A DNA stretch of 64,000 bases from Cellulomonas sp. JH27-2 (GCF_014837175.1 NZ_JACYFR010000001.1:682001-746000); one strand, 5' to 3'; positions 14,673 through 23,763 are shown, numbered from the stretch's first letter. Notes: generated by a model from the sequence alone, not told the origin. Program-made: numbers and translations.

Positions 14673-16585
14673 CGGTGCTCGTCCCGCTCGGGCTGCGCCT
14701 GGCCCGGGCCGGCGGGTGGGTGCGCGCGGTCTCCGTCATCACCGGGAACGCCGTCGGCGTGCTGGTCCTGCTGCTCGCCGTCGCGCTGCCGTCCGCCGCC
14801 TATCCGGGCCACCTGCAGTACGACCCGGACCAGCGTTCGACCCTCGTCGGCGTCGTCATCGCGCTCGTCGTGCCCGTCGCGGTGCTGCTGCTGACCGTCG
14901 GACGCCTGTCGTCGGCCGTCCGCGACCGCCGCCTCGCGTCGTTGCGGGTCATCGGGCTGGGCCGGTCCCAGACGCAGACGGTCGCGGCCGTCGAAAACGC
15001 GGCGCTCGCCCTCGTCGGCGCGGTGATCGGCTGGGCCGCGTTCGTTGCGCTCGCGCCCGCCGTCGACCGCGCTGTTGCCGCTGGCCCGAAGTGGTTCGTA
15101 GCACCCCTGACCGTCCAGGTGCCGACGGCGCTCGCCACACTCATGGGCGTCGTGGTGCTGTCCGTACTGGTGTCGTTGGCGCCTGCGCGGGCGTTGCGAG
15201 CCACGGGCCGAGGCGCACGCTCCGAGTCCACGAACCGGCGGCCCAGCGTCTGGCGCCTGCTGCTGCTCGCGGTCGCCGTCGGGCTGCTCGCGGTGGCCGC
15301 CTGGGCAGATCCGAGTGCGCATCACACGCTCCAGGAGCGCGCACTCCTGGGAGGGGCGGTGGTCGGCGCGATCGCCATCGCCCTGAGCACCCCGGTCTTG
15401 GCGACCTGGTGCGCTAGTGCGATGGCGCGGTCGCGCTCGGTCTCCTCTGTGTTGGCCGGACGGGCAATCGAGGCGGAGCCTGTTGGCGCCGCTCGGCTGG
15501 TGGCTGGGATCGGTGTGGCCACCTTCCTCGTCGCGGGTGCGTCGGGCGTGCTCGTGGCCTTCGAGTCCACACCGCAGTTCAGGTACGCCGACCAGGTCCT
15601 GCATGAAGGTCCGCAGACGATCGGAGCGTGGTCTGGCCCGTTCGGCGGCGACGACGAGATCGTGAGCGCGGCGCAGGGGGCCGCACTCCGAGCCGTGCCG
15701 GGCGTGGCCGGGCTCGTCGACAGCTGGACCGCTGACGTCTGCAACGCGAAGGACGAGTGCACCTCGGCGTTCGTCGGCACGTGCACACAGCTCGAGCTGA
15801 TGATGGTGGCGACGGGCTGCAGCGACGACGCAGCCGCCGTGATCCGGCCCGCAGACGCCGGCGCTCACGACCAGGCAACCGAGTTCGCACGCGGGCAGGT
15901 CGCACACGTGACGCTCAGCGGCTCCGACGACGACGATGCCGTGCACGCCGACGTCGCCCTCGGCTCGGTACCCATCATCGAGGACGTCCAGGCCACCAAC
16001 GATCGCTGGGTGTACGGGCGACTCGACGCCGTCTTCATCCCCACGCACCTGATCGCTGGAGCCAGTGAGCTGCCCCATGGGGTCGACGTCGTGGCTCGCG
16101 GTGGTACCCAGGTCCAGGCCGCCGTCGAGAAGGCGGCGGGTGACGTCGGGATGTCGGTCTTCGTGTACCCGACAGACGAGGACATCAACCAAGTCATGCA
16201 GGTACGAGCGATCGTCTGGTCGCTGTCCGCGATCATCATCGGCATCGCACTCATCACGGTGGGCCTGGGCACGATCGACCGGGCGCTCGAGCGTCGTCGG
16301 GCCGTGGCACGGCAGATCGCGGTCGGCGTACCCGCGCGGGTGCTGCGCCGAGGGCAGCTGTTGCAGACCCTGCTTCCTCTCGGGATCTCGATCCTGCTGG
16401 CCACCGGCTGCGGCGCGCTGCTGATGCGGGGCTACCTCCGCTACGGCGACCTGGGCAGCTCGACGAGCGTGGGGCGGCTCACGGTCCCTCTGGTCGCGAG
16501 CCTGCTGGGCGCGGCCGTCGTCTCGCTGGCGACGATCCCCCTGATCCGCACCAAGCTGGACCCGCGCCTGCTCCGCACGGAGTGA
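14669..16585 (+). CDS. FtsX-like ABC transporter permease
   Basis: 638 residues. An N-terminal helix (about 29-50) is followed by helices around 56-78 and a cytoplasmic RDRRLASLRVIGLGRSQTQTVAAVE stretch, the FtsX-domain coupling helix. More helices occur at about 103-180 and 195-285. A large soluble loop (about 305-500) contains paired Cys residues in DVCNAKDECTS, probably extracellular. Four C-terminal helices (about 515-630) hold a second FtsX domain with RRRAVARQIAVGVPARVLRRGQ. It forms the transporter with the ATPase just upstream. The stop is followed at once by a long palindrome. Confidence 0.88.
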   Translation: MTVLVPLGLRLARAGGWVRAVSVITGNAVGVLVLLLAVALPSAAYPGHLQYDPDQRSTLVGVVIALVVPVAVLLLTVGRLSSAVRDRRLASLRVIGLGRSQTQTVAAVENAALALVGAVIGWAAFVALAPAVDRAVAAGPKWFVAPLTVQVPTALATLMGVVVLSVLVSLAPARALRATGRGARSESTNRRPSVWRLLLLAVAVGLLAVAAWADPSAHHTLQERALLGGAVVGAIAIALSTPVLATWCASAMARSRSVSSVLAGRAIEAEPVGAARLVAGIGVATFLVAGASGVLVAFESTPQFRYADQVLHEGPQTIGAWSGPFGGDDEIVSAAQGAALRAVPGVAGLVDSWTADVCNAKDECTSAFVGTCTQLELMMVATGCSDDAAAVIRPADAGAHDQATEFARGQVAHVTLSGSDDDDAVHADVALGSVPIIEDVQATNDRWVYGRLDAVFIPTHLIAGASELPHGVDVVARGGTQVQAAVEKAAGDVGMSVFVYPTDEDINQVMQVRAIVWSLSAIIIGIALITVGLGTIDRALERRRAVARQIAVGVPARVLRRGQLLQTLLPLGISILLATGCGALLMRGYLRYGDLGSSTSVGRLTVPLVASLLGAAVVSLATIPLIRTKLDPRLLRTE

Positions 16586-16653
16586 CCTCGAGCGTTCGGC
16601 GTGAGCTCGAGGGTTGTAGGGCTCGAGCTCACGCCGAAGGCTCGACCTCGGCG
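16584..16653. repeat. Family C palindromic element, copy C2 (23-bp stem)
   Basis: Left arm 16589-16611 and right arm 16622-16644 pair at 22 of 23 positions around a 10-nt loop. It begins at the stop codon of the permease and its right arm contains the stop codon (16629-16631) of the opposing gene. The position and strong stem suggest a bidirectional terminator, although no T-tract follows. Confidence 0.85.
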
Positions 16654-17234
16654 AACCAGCCACCGGCGGGCGCTTCCGGCTCCGGGTCAGAGGGGTAGTC
16701 GAAGGCGGGCGGAGGCGCCCAGGGCCACAGCTCGACGACGCGGTCGCGTGCCGCTGCCAGGTCGGCGGCGGCCAGCGTCACGCGCGCCTCGGGCAGGTCC
16801 AGGTCGACGGCGTGCACGACGACGACCAGGTCGCCGGGCGGCGGCGTGGGCGAGAGCCAGTACACGAACGTCGCGCACAGGTCGTCGCTCCCGCCGCTGC
16901 GCTGACGCAGGGAGTAGTCCTCGCTGGGCGGGCGCAGCCGCTCGGCGACGACCCGCCGGCCGTCGGCGAGCTCCACACCGACGAAGACCTGCTGCCGGAT
17001 GAAGGCGCGCGCGGTCGGGTCGCCGTGCAGTGGCACGCGACGACGGCACTCGACCGTGAGCTCGACGCCCGTGCTGAAGACCCGGACCGGGGCGAGGGTC
17101 ACCGCCGCGTCCGCCGTCGCCGCCAGCACCTGGGGATCGAGCACGGCCGGCACCTCGTTGTCCGGCGGGTGCCACCACTGACGGACCTCGTCGGACGAGT
17201 CATCACCCGTGATCACGCTCATCTCGGAGTCCAT
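16629..17234 (-). CDS. Hypothetical protein (about 201 aa)
   Basis: No family recognised. The protein is acidic and soluble. A central beta-rich part reads VTLAPVRVFSTGVELTVECRRRVPL and GVELADGRRVVAERLRPP. It continues with ATFVYWLSPTPPPGDLVVVVHAVDLDLPEARVTL, and a Pro/Glu-rich C-terminus follows. The pattern resembles small actinobacterial proteins that recur in stress or virus-defence-neutral contexts, but no motif is diagnostic. The start is uncertain: ATGs at 17234 and 17222 and a GTG at 17333 are possible and none has a convincing RBS. The last five codons and the stop are contributed by the family C palindrome. Confidence 0.55.
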   Translation of the reverse strand: MDSEMSVITGDDSSDEVRQWWHPPDNEVPAVLDPQVLAATADAAVTLAPVRVFSTGVELTVECRRRVPLHGDPTARAFIRQQVFVGVELADGRRVVAERLRPPSEDYSLRQRSGGSDDLCATFVYWLSPTPPPGDLVVVVHAVDLDLPEARVTLAAADLAAARDRVVELWPWAPPPAFDYPSDPEPEAPAGGWFAEVEPSA

Positions 17235-17348
17235 CCAGCCAGCCTGGCGGGTCACGTCGTCTCGCCGCAACGGCGCAGTGCCGCTGCTGTCCGACGGACG
17301 GTGGGGCGGGGAGACTGCGCACGGTGCGCTCACCTCCCCGCCGCACCA

Positions 17349-18395
17349 CTAACCGCCGATGTCCGCCACGTCCGCGAGATCCTTCGCGTGGGTGACCAGC
17401 GGGTCGTCCAGGCCGACGTGCTCGACCCGCTCGGCGAGCGTCCGCAGGCGGTCGAGACCGCCGGAGCCGACGAGCGTGTAGGCGATCCCGTCGGCGTTCC
17501 AACGGAGCATGCCGTTGGCCGTGTATGCGGCCAGACGACCGTCGACGTCGGTGAGCGTCGTCAGAGCGGCACTCGACGAGGCGGCCTGCGCCGGTGACGT
17601 GGAGGCCGACTGGACGGTCAGCTGCACGCGATCGCGGTTCCACGCGGCGTCCGCAGGCCCGTACTGCACAGTCCACGTCTGCGTGCGCCGGCTTGTGGGA
17701 GGCGTAGGCAGCTCTGCAGCGGACCACGCCGCCGGGACTGATGCCGACCGGACCAAGCCGCCGCTCAGGTCGAGAGCGTCGAGCGCCGTGGCGAGCTCGG
17801 TGGCAGTCAGGCCGCTCGCCTCGACGTACCACCGGTGGTGATCGGGCTCGCTCCAGCTCAGCACCTGCTCACCGTCGGAGAGCGCGAGGGAACGTGCAGC
17901 GACACCACGCACGGTCGTGGCCTCGATGCCGGGGTCTCCCTCGTACGGGTTGTCGGCGTCGACCCACAACGAGATGCCGCGCAGCGCGGGCTGCGTCGCG
18001 TACAGCACAGCCGCGGGGACAGCAGGAAGGCAGTCCAGACGTTCCTCGCTGATCCCGACGCCGCGTATCGGCGCGAGCCCCTTCGTCGGCGGGATGACGC
18101 TGGCCAGGGCGTCCGCGTGCGGGACGGCGTCCCAGCGCGATCGATCGGTCCACCCGAACCCGTAGCCGGTGGTGCACGCATTGGTGCCTGCCTGGGCCCG
18201 GGGAGGTCCTGCTGGGGAGCCGAGCGGGAGGCTCGCCCCGCCGACGACGAGCACGGCCGCCACCGCCCCGACGGCCAGGGCGGCCCCGGCGCGACGACGA
18301 CGCCGGATGGTCTGGGCGCGGCGGTGGATGGACGCGAGCGGGACGACACCGGTGTCGTCGACGACGCGCAGCTCGGCAAGAAGGTCGGTGGACAT
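17349..18395 (-). CDS. Single-helix membrane protein paired with ECF sigma factor
   Basis: 348 residues. A short cytoplasmic N-terminus (MSTDLLAELRVVDDTGVVPL to RAQTIRRRRR) precedes one helix (AGAALAVGAVAAVLVVGGA, about 39-57) and a large extracytoplasmic domain of about 280 residues with paired Cys. The start overlaps the sigma gene stop (TGATG), so both are coupled. Position and topology fit an anti-sigma factor or sensor. However, it lacks the HxxxCxxC zinc motif of ZAS anti-sigmas, so the role is inferred from context only. Confidence 0.72.
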   Translation of the reverse strand: MSTDLLAELRVVDDTGVVPLASIHRRAQTIRRRRRAGAALAVGAVAAVLVVGGASLPLGSPAGPPRAQAGTNACTTGYGFGWTDRSRWDAVPHADALASVIPPTKGLAPIRGVGISEERLDCLPAVPAAVLYATQPALRGISLWVDADNPYEGDPGIEATTVRGVAARSLALSDGEQVLSWSEPDHHRWYVEASGLTATELATALDALDLSGGLVRSASVPAAWSAAELPTPPTSRRTQTWTVQYGPADAAWNRDRVQLTVQSASTSPAQAASSSAALTTLTDVDGRLAAYTANGMLRWNADGIAYTLVGSGGLDRLRTLAERVEHVGLDDPLVTHAKDLADVADIGG

Positions 18396-18901
18396 CAGAA
18401 CTCCCCGTTCATTGCGGGTTCGAGCACCTGGGCGAGGGACTTGCGGGCGCGCGACAACGTGGTCGCGACCGTCCCGCGGGAGACGTTCATGGCGGCGGCG
18501 ACCTCGTCCTCGGACATGTCGGCGACGTAACGGAGGGCGACGGCCGTGCGCGCTCGAGGGGAGAGCCCGGCGACCGCACGCCACAGCGCGGTGTCCGGTG
18601 GCTCAGGTGGTGCGACCAGGGCCTCGACCGAGCGGTCGCGGTGACGCTGCTCGAGCGCGGCGCGCCGCCACCCTCGGCGCACCTGGTTCAGCGCGGTCGC
18701 ATAGACCCAGCCTCCGGGCGAGTCCATCCGGGACACCCGGCCCCAGTGGACGACGGCCAGGGCGAACGCTTCGGCCGCGGCCTCCTCGCCCACTCCCGGG
18801 TCGCCGGTGACCATCGTCATCGCCTGCCGCACGCGCGGGAACTCCCGCCGGTACCAGTCGTCGAAGTCGAGCCCTGGGGGCTCGCGGCTCGTTCGTCTCA
18901 T
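18395..18901 (-). CDS. ECF-type RNA polymerase sigma-70 factor
   Basis: 168 residues, small SigE/SigK-like extracytoplasmic-function sigma factor. Region 2 covers FDDWYRREFPRVRQAMTMVTGDPGVGEEAAAEAFALA and region 4 covers LSPRARTAVALRYVADMSEDEVAAAMNVSRGTVATTLSRARKSL. It lacks region 3, as expected. It is the first gene of a two-gene unit with the membrane protein at 17349. The signal sensed and promoter set are unknown. Confidence 0.9.
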   Translation of the reverse strand: MRRTSREPPGLDFDDWYRREFPRVRQAMTMVTGDPGVGEEAAAEAFALAVVHWGRVSRMDSPGGWVYATALNQVRRGWRRAALEQRHRDRSVEALVAPPEPPDTALWRAVAGLSPRARTAVALRYVADMSEDEVAAAMNVSRGTVATTLSRARKSLAQVLEPAMNGEF

Positions 18902-18960
18902 ACCTCGTCAAGCCTCGAGGCGCCGTCAGCGTTGACATGCTCGACGAGCGAGTCCCGACC

Positions 18961-19614
18961 TCATCCGCGGACGCGGCCCGTCTCGTACGCCCACATCGCC
19001 ATCTCGACGCGGTTCCGGGCGCCGAGCTTGGCCATGAGGCTGGCCAGGTGGGTCTTGACGGTGGACAGGCTGATGTAGAGCTGCTCGGCGATCTCGACGT
19101 TCGTCAGGCCGCGGGCCACCTCGGCGAGGACGTCCTCCTCGCGGGCGGTCAGCGGGTCCAGCGGCTGGCGGGGCGGCCCGGCGGGGCGCGCGTCGGCGAA
19201 CGCGGAGAGCAGGCGGACCGTCACGGCAGGGGCGATCAGCGCCTCGCCGTCGGCGGCGGCGTGCACGGCCTGGGTCAGCAGCTCGGGGCCGGCGTCCTTG
19301 AGCAGGAAGCCGCGGGCGCCGGCGCGCAGGGCACCGTGGACGTACTCGTCGAGGTCGAAGGTGGTGATGACGACGACGGCCAGCGGGTCGGCGACGCCGG
19401 GGCCGGCCAGCAGGCGCGTGGCCTCGAGGCCGTCCATCGTCGGCATGCGGATGTCCAGCAGGCAGACGTCGGGCCGCAGGTCGCGCGCCAGCCGCACGGC
19501 GGTGGCCCCGTCCGTGGCCTCGGCGACGACCTCGATGCCCGGCTGCGCGTCGAGGATCATCCGCAGACCCGTGCGCACGATCTCCTGGTCGTCGGCCACC
19601 AGCACCCGGATCAT
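18961..19614 (-). CDS. NarL/LuxR-family response regulator
   Basis: 217 residues. The receiver domain (1-120) carries the acidic pair DD at 8-9, the phospho-acceptor D54 in CLLDIRMP, and K105 in LLKDAGP. The LuxR-type helix-turn-helix (about 152-212) reads LTAREEDVLAEVARGLTNVEIAEQLYISLSTVKTHLASLMAKLG. The ATG overlaps the stop of the histidine kinase by four bases (ATGA), so the pair is one operon. The target genes are not evident from position. Confidence 0.93.
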   Translation of the reverse strand: MIRVLVADDQEIVRTGLRMILDAQPGIEVVAEATDGATAVRLARDLRPDVCLLDIRMPTMDGLEATRLLAGPGVADPLAVVVITTFDLDEYVHGALRAGARGFLLKDAGPELLTQAVHAAADGEALIAPAVTVRLLSAFADARPAGPPRQPLDPLTAREEDVLAEVARGLTNVEIAEQLYISLSTVKTHLASLMAKLGARNRVEMAMWAYETGRVRG

Positions 19615-20738
19615 GCCCGCTCCCCTCGCGGCAGCACCGCGTCGACCACCCAGCCGCCGGTCGGCGACGGACCTGCGGTCAGCGTGCCACCCAGGATCGT
19701 CGCGCGTTCCGTCATCCCGACGATCCCGAAGCCCGCGCCGGCGGGTCCGCCGACGCCGTCGTCGGACACCGTGCACCGCACGTCCGCACGCCGCCCGGAC
19801 AGCACGACGACGATCCGCGTCGCGCCGCGCGCGTGCCGGACGGCGTTGGTGATCGACTCCTGCGCGATCCGGTACAGCGCGCCGCCCACGGCGGTGCCGA
19901 CGTCGTCCAGGTCGCCCTCGCAGCGCACGACGACGCGCCGGTCGAACCCCGCGAGCGCCGCGACGTCGGCGACGCCGCGGGCGGGAGCCAGCTCGGCGTC
20001 GTCGGTCCCGCGCAGCGCTCCCACCAGCACGCGCATCTCCGCGAGCGTCCGCGCACCCTCCGCCTCGATGACGGCCAGCGCCTCCGCCGCCGCGTCGGGC
20101 CGCACCGCGGCGACCACCCGACCGGCCTGAGCCCGCACGACCATCGCCGAGACGTGGTGCGCGACGGTGTCGTGCAGCTCGCGCGCCAGCTGCTCGCGCT
20201 CCACCGCGCGGACCTGGTCGATGCGCTGCTCGAGCGCGGTGGCGCGCAGCCGCACCGTCAGACCGATCACGAGCGGTGTGCAGGCGAACACGAACGCGAA
20301 GCCCGCCTCCGCCAGGTTCGAGTAGTCCTGGGCGATGCCGGCGCCGTACGCGACGAGGATCACTGCGGTGCCCAGCACGACCTCGCGCCCCGACCCCCAC
20401 CGGTACAGCGCGTAGCCGAGCACCAGGACGAACACCATCGTGCCCAGCCCCACGGACCCCGCGCCGGCGATCGTCGAGGCGACCGTGACCGCGACGACCG
20501 CGCCGAACGTGCCCGCGACGGCCGCCAGCGGATGCGTGCGCCGCCACATCAGAGCGACCGCGAGGAGCAGGGCCAGCGCGCACGCGACGACGGGCCACAC
20601 GACGTCGTCGCGCAGCGTCGTCTCCAGCACGGTGCCGACGACGACCGCGCCGGACAGCACCCAGTCACGCCACACGCGCACGGGGGCGTGGGGGGCGCGT
20701 GGCTGCGCCCACGCTCGTCGCACTGCTGCCGGGATCAC
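19611..20738 (-). CDS. Sensor histidine kinase (HisKA_3 type)
   Basis: 375 residues. Six predicted membrane helices lie within about 28-165. The dimerisation helix has H189 in RELHDTVAHH. The HATPase_c domain has an N box (QESITNAVRHA) and a G box (VSDDGVGGPAGAGFGIVGM). The start is set at GTG 20738, where a TACGCT box lies 7 nt upstream and no RBS is seen; longer open frames upstream look unlike protein. It donates phosphate to the adjacent NarL-type regulator. The ligand is unknown, with only short loops outside the membrane. Confidence 0.9.
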   Translation of the reverse strand: MIPAAVRRAWAQPRAPHAPVRVWRDWVLSGAVVVGTVLETTLRDDVVWPVVACALALLLAVALMWRRTHPLAAVAGTFGAVVAVTVASTIAGAGSVGLGTMVFVLVLGYALYRWGSGREVVLGTAVILVAYGAGIAQDYSNLAEAGFAFVFACTPLVIGLTVRLRATALEQRIDQVRAVEREQLARELHDTVAHHVSAMVVRAQAGRVVAAVRPDAAAEALAVIEAEGARTLAEMRVLVGALRGTDDAELAPARGVADVAALAGFDRRVVVRCEGDLDDVGTAVGGALYRIAQESITNAVRHARGATRIVVVLSGRRADVRCTVSDDGVGGPAGAGFGIVGMTERATILGGTLTAGPSPTGGWVVDAVLPRGERA

Positions 20739-20745
20739 GACGCCC

Positions 20746-20751
20746 AGCGTA
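20746..20751 (-). promoter_or_regulatory. -10 box for a leaderless histidine kinase mRNA
   Basis: TACGCT on the minus strand, 7 nt upstream of the GTG at 20738. No Shine-Dalgarno sequence is present. Confidence 0.45.
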
Positions 20752-20783
20752 GGGATCGCCGAGCCCGTGCGGATCGACCGAAA

Positions 20784-20801
20784 GGCCGGTCTCAGCCGGC
20801 C
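20784..20801 (-). terminator. Hairpin overlapping the antitoxin stop codon
   Basis: GGCCGG (20784-20789) and CCGGCC (20796-20801) pair across a 6-nt loop that includes the stop codon. On the minus strand the stem is followed by TTT. A weak terminator of the toxin-antitoxin operon is plausible. Confidence 0.4.
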
Positions 20802-21106
20802 CGCCGGTCGTGCGCCGAGCGAGCGATCAGTCGCTTCAGGTCGCCGACCGAGATCACCTGGTCGTCCGTCGTACCCTCCGCGAGTCGCTGCTCCACCCAC
20901 CGACGCAGCAGCGCGGTCACCTTGACCCCCTCGAACCGAGCCTGGGTACGCGCGGCAGCCAACGTGGATGCTGGAAGCCGGAGCGTGATCCCCACCATCG
21001 GTTCGTCGACGGTCGCGGTGTCGAGCACCGCGCCCCGCAGATCTTCCGACGTGTCGACGCCGTCGTAGTGGGCGGCCAGGCGGTCCAGGTCCTCGCTCCT
21101 CTTCAC
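20792..21106 (-). CDS. BrnA-like ribbon-helix-helix antitoxin
   Basis: 104 residues. The C-terminal half contains a ribbon-helix-helix segment VGITLRLPASTLAAARTQARFEGVKVTALLRRWVEQRLAEG, a DNA-binding fold of the CopG/BrnA kind. The acidic N-terminal part (DLDRLAAHYDGVDTSEDL) would contact the toxin. The GTG at 21106 follows AAGGGG, two bases after the toxin stop. The order toxin-then-antitoxin matches brnTA operons. It should neutralise the toxin and repress the operon. Confidence 0.78.
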   Translation of the reverse strand: MKRSEDLDRLAAHYDGVDTSEDLRGAVLDTATVDEPMVGITLRLPASTLAAARTQARFEGVKVTALLRRWVEQRLAEGTTDDQVISVGDLKRLIARSAHDRRAG

Positions 21107-21107
21107 G

Positions 21108-21404
21108 TCACTGCCCCTTCCGGCGGAACGACCGCCGCTCGCTCGGTGTGAGATCGCGGGCAGTCACGACGTTCCAACCGCCGTCCGGCGCAGGAGCGAC
21201 GACGATCGGCAGGTACCGACCGGAAGACGTCTGCGCGTACACCAGCGTCGTCCCCTCTCTCCCCCGTGCCAGCCACCGTGGGCGGGTGTAGACCGCATCC
21301 TCGACCTCTTCCGGCAGCACGCCGTGCCGGGCGATGTAGTCCTCGGATCGCTCCGTCCACGTGATCACCCACGTCTGGCCACCGTAACGCGATTCGTCAC
21401 GCAC
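21108..21404 (-). CDS. BrnT-like ribonuclease toxin
   Basis: 98 residues from GTG 21404, chosen because GGAGGT lies 6 nt upstream (the longer reading from 21422 would translate the RBS). The core ITWTERSEDYIARHGVLPEEVEDAV, the strand GRYLPIVV and the C-terminal VVTARDLTPSERRSFRR fit the BrnT/RelE-like fold: a beta-sheet RNase of toxin-antitoxin systems, with ARDLTPSERR corresponding to the basic substrate-binding helix. Sequence match is by motif only. It is divergent from an MMPL transporter. Confidence 0.75.
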   Translation of the reverse strand: MRDESRYGGQTWVITWTERSEDYIARHGVLPEEVEDAVYTRPRWLARGREGTTLVYAQTSSGRYLPIVVAPAPDGGWNVVTARDLTPSERRSFRRKGQ

Positions 21405-21442
21405 GTCACCACCTCCCATCACATCTCACCGATGTCCGGGAC

Positions 21443-21455
21443 CCACCGTCGGTGG
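21443..21455. promoter_or_regulatory. Palindrome in the divergent TA / MMPL region
   Basis: CCACCG-T-CGGTGG lies 39 bp upstream of the toxin start. Near-copies GATGTCCGGG (21431-21440) and ACATCCGGC (21462-21470) flank it. It is a candidate site for the RHH antitoxin to autorepress the operon, and possibly to affect the MMPL gene. Confidence 0.45.
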
Positions 21456-21588
21456 TCATCCACATCCGGCTGACCCCGGGGTCAGCCGAATGTCCGAGAG
21501 CGAAGTGGCTGCAGAGCCGAGGTCACCAGGTGGGCACCGTCGGGACGATCAGCGAGCACCCCTCTCGTCCGTTCCACCGGAGGTTCCG

Positions 21589-23763
21589 ATGCTGTCCTCG
21601 ACCCTGTCCCGCCTCGGCCGCGGCGCCGCCCGACGACGGTGGTGGGTGATCGGCGCGTGGGTGACCCTCGCGGTCCTGGTCACCGCGGCCGCCGGGTCGT
21701 TCGGCGCCCGTCTGCAGGACCAGTTCACCGTGCCCGGACTGGACTCTCAGAAGGCCAACGACCTGATCGCCGCTGCCGGCTCGGGGCAGGACGGCGTGAC
21801 CGCGCAGGTGGTGGCGACGCCGACGAGCGGGCGCCCGTTCACCGACGACGAGGCCGCGAGCGCGGCGCTCGACGAGCTGCAGGCCGACGTCGCCGCGCTG
21901 CCGCACGTGCTGGGCACCACCGACCCCGCGGGCGAGCTGGACGGCAATCCCGCGACGGCCCCAGGCGTGACCGACGCGCACGGCGTCGCCGGGTCGAGCC
22001 TCTCCCCCGACGGTCGCGTCGCGCTGGTTCGGGTCCAGTACCCGCCGCTCGAGGAGCTGTCCGCGGCCGACCTCGACGACCTCAAGGCCGTACCGCGCGA
22101 CGCGGCGCTGCGGGTCGAGATGGGCGGCGACCTGTTCTTCGCGTACGAGCAGCAGCCCGCGAACGTGGGCGAGCTCGTGGGCATCGTCGCGGCGGCCGTG
22201 ATCCTGCTGCTGGCGTTCGGCTCGTTCGTTGCGGCCGCGCTGCCCATCGGCATGGCGGTACTGGGGCTGGCGGTCGGGGTCGGCGCGATGGAGCTGGCCG
22301 CCAACGTGCTCGTCATCCCCAGCTACGCGCCCGTGCTGGGCGCGATGGTGGGGCTCGGCGTGGGGATCGACTACGCGCTTTTCGTCGTCACACGCCACCG
22401 CGAGTACCTGGCCCGCGGCATGAAGGTCGACGACGCCGTCGCGCGATCGCTCGCCGTCGCCGGGCGACCCGTCGTCTTCGCCGGGGGCATCGTCGTCGTC
22501 TCGATCCTGGGGCTCGCCGTCGCGCAGGTGCCGTTCATGACGATCGGCGGGGCCGCGATCGCGCTCGTCGTGCTGCTCATGGTGACGGCATCCGTGACGC
22601 TGCTGCCCGCGCTGCTGGCTGTGGCCGGACGCAGGGTCGCGGGCCGACGAGCCGTCGAGCACACCAGCCCCGGTTGGGAGCGCTGGACCCGGCACGTGGG
22701 CCGCCACCCGCGCGCGTACGCGCTGGGCGTCACGGCTCTGCTGGTCGCGCTCGCCGCTCCCGTCGTCGCGCTGCGCGTGGGCATCCCCGACGACGGCGCC
22801 CTGCCCCCCACCGCCACGCAGCGCCAGGCGTACGACCTGGTCGCGGACGGGTTCGGCCCCGGGCACAACGGCCCGATGGTCGTCGCCGTCGAGCTGAACG
22901 GGGACCCCGACGCCCTGACCTGGCTGACGGACGCCATGGCCGACGACCCCGGCCTGGCCGGGGTCGAACCCGCCATCGTGCGCGACGACCTGGGCATCGT
23001 CGTCGCCTACGCCACGACCGGCCCACAGGACGAGGCGACCGCGCAGACCGCGACCCGACTGCGCGACGACGTCATGTCGGCAGCCCTGGCCGGCACGCCC
23101 GCCGTCGCGCACCTGGGCGGCCAGGCCGCCAACTTCGCCGACGTCGGGCAGCGCGTCAACGACCGGCTGCCGTGGTTCGTCGGCGCCGTGCTGGCCATGT
23201 CGTTCGTGCTGCTCATGCTCGTGTTTCGCTCCGTGCTGGTGCCGCTCAAGGCGGTGCTGCTCAACCTGCTGAGCATCGGGGCGTCCTACGGCGTCATGGT
23301 GATGGTGTTCCAGTGGGGCTGGGGCGGGTCGCTGATCGGGCTGCAGGAGACCGTGCCGATCGTGTCCTTCATCCCCATGTTCATGTTCGCGATCCTGTTC
23401 GGGCTCTCCATGGACTACGAGGTGTTCCTGCTCTCGCGCGTGCGGGAGGAGGGCATGGACACCGAGGCCGTGGTGCGGGGCGTCGCCCGGACCGGCCGCG
23501 TCATCACGTGCGCCGCGGCGATCATGGTCTGCGTGTTCGCGTCGTTCGTCCTGGGGGCGGACGCGGCCACCAAGATGTTCGGCGTCGGGCTGGCCACCGC
23601 GATCCTGCTCGACGCGACCCTCGTACGGATGGTGCTGGTGCCCGCGACCATGACGCTGCTGGGCCGCGCCAACTGGTGGCTGCCGGGGTGGCTGGACCGC
23701 GTGCTGCCGCGCGTGGAAGTCGAGCCCGCGGCCGACGAGGTGCGCGTACCGGTCGCCGTCTGA
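21589..23763 (+). CDS. MMPL-family (RND superfamily) transporter
   Basis: 724 residues. The ATG at 21589 has GGAGG 5 nt upstream. Helix 1 (about 21-41) is followed by an extracytoplasmic domain (about 45-190). A bundle of five helices (190-400) carries the GVGIDYALFV motif at about 257-266. A second soluble domain (about 420-540) precedes the final helices with the paired motif FGLSMDYEVFLLSR at about 604-617. The Asp-Tyr pairs are the proton-relay residues of MmpL-type lipid or drug exporters. The substrate is unknown. Convergent with the pectate lyase; a strong hairpin lies between. Confidence 0.9.
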   Translation: MLSSTLSRLGRGAARRRWWVIGAWVTLAVLVTAAAGSFGARLQDQFTVPGLDSQKANDLIAAAGSGQDGVTAQVVATPTSGRPFTDDEAASAALDELQADVAALPHVLGTTDPAGELDGNPATAPGVTDAHGVAGSSLSPDGRVALVRVQYPPLEELSAADLDDLKAVPRDAALRVEMGGDLFFAYEQQPANVGELVGIVAAAVILLLAFGSFVAAALPIGMAVLGLAVGVGAMELAANVLVIPSYAPVLGAMVGLGVGIDYALFVVTRHREYLARGMKVDDAVARSLAVAGRPVVFAGGIVVVSILGLAVAQVPFMTIGGAAIALVVLLMVTASVTLLPALLAVAGRRVAGRRAVEHTSPGWERWTRHVGRHPRAYALGVTALLVALAAPVVALRVGIPDDGALPPTATQRQAYDLVADGFGPGHNGPMVVAVELNGDPDALTWLTDAMADDPGLAGVEPAIVRDDLGIVVAYATTGPQDEATAQTATRLRDDVMSAALAGTPAVAHLGGQAANFADVGQRVNDRLPWFVGAVLAMSFVLLMLVFRSVLVPLKAVLLNLLSIGASYGVMVMVFQWGWGGSLIGLQETVPIVSFIPMFMFAILFGLSMDYEVFLLSRVREEGMDTEAVVRGVARTGRVITCAAAIMVCVFASFVLGADAATKMFGVGLATAILLDATLVRMVLVPATMTLLGRANWWLPGWLDRVLPRVEVEPAADEVRVPVAV

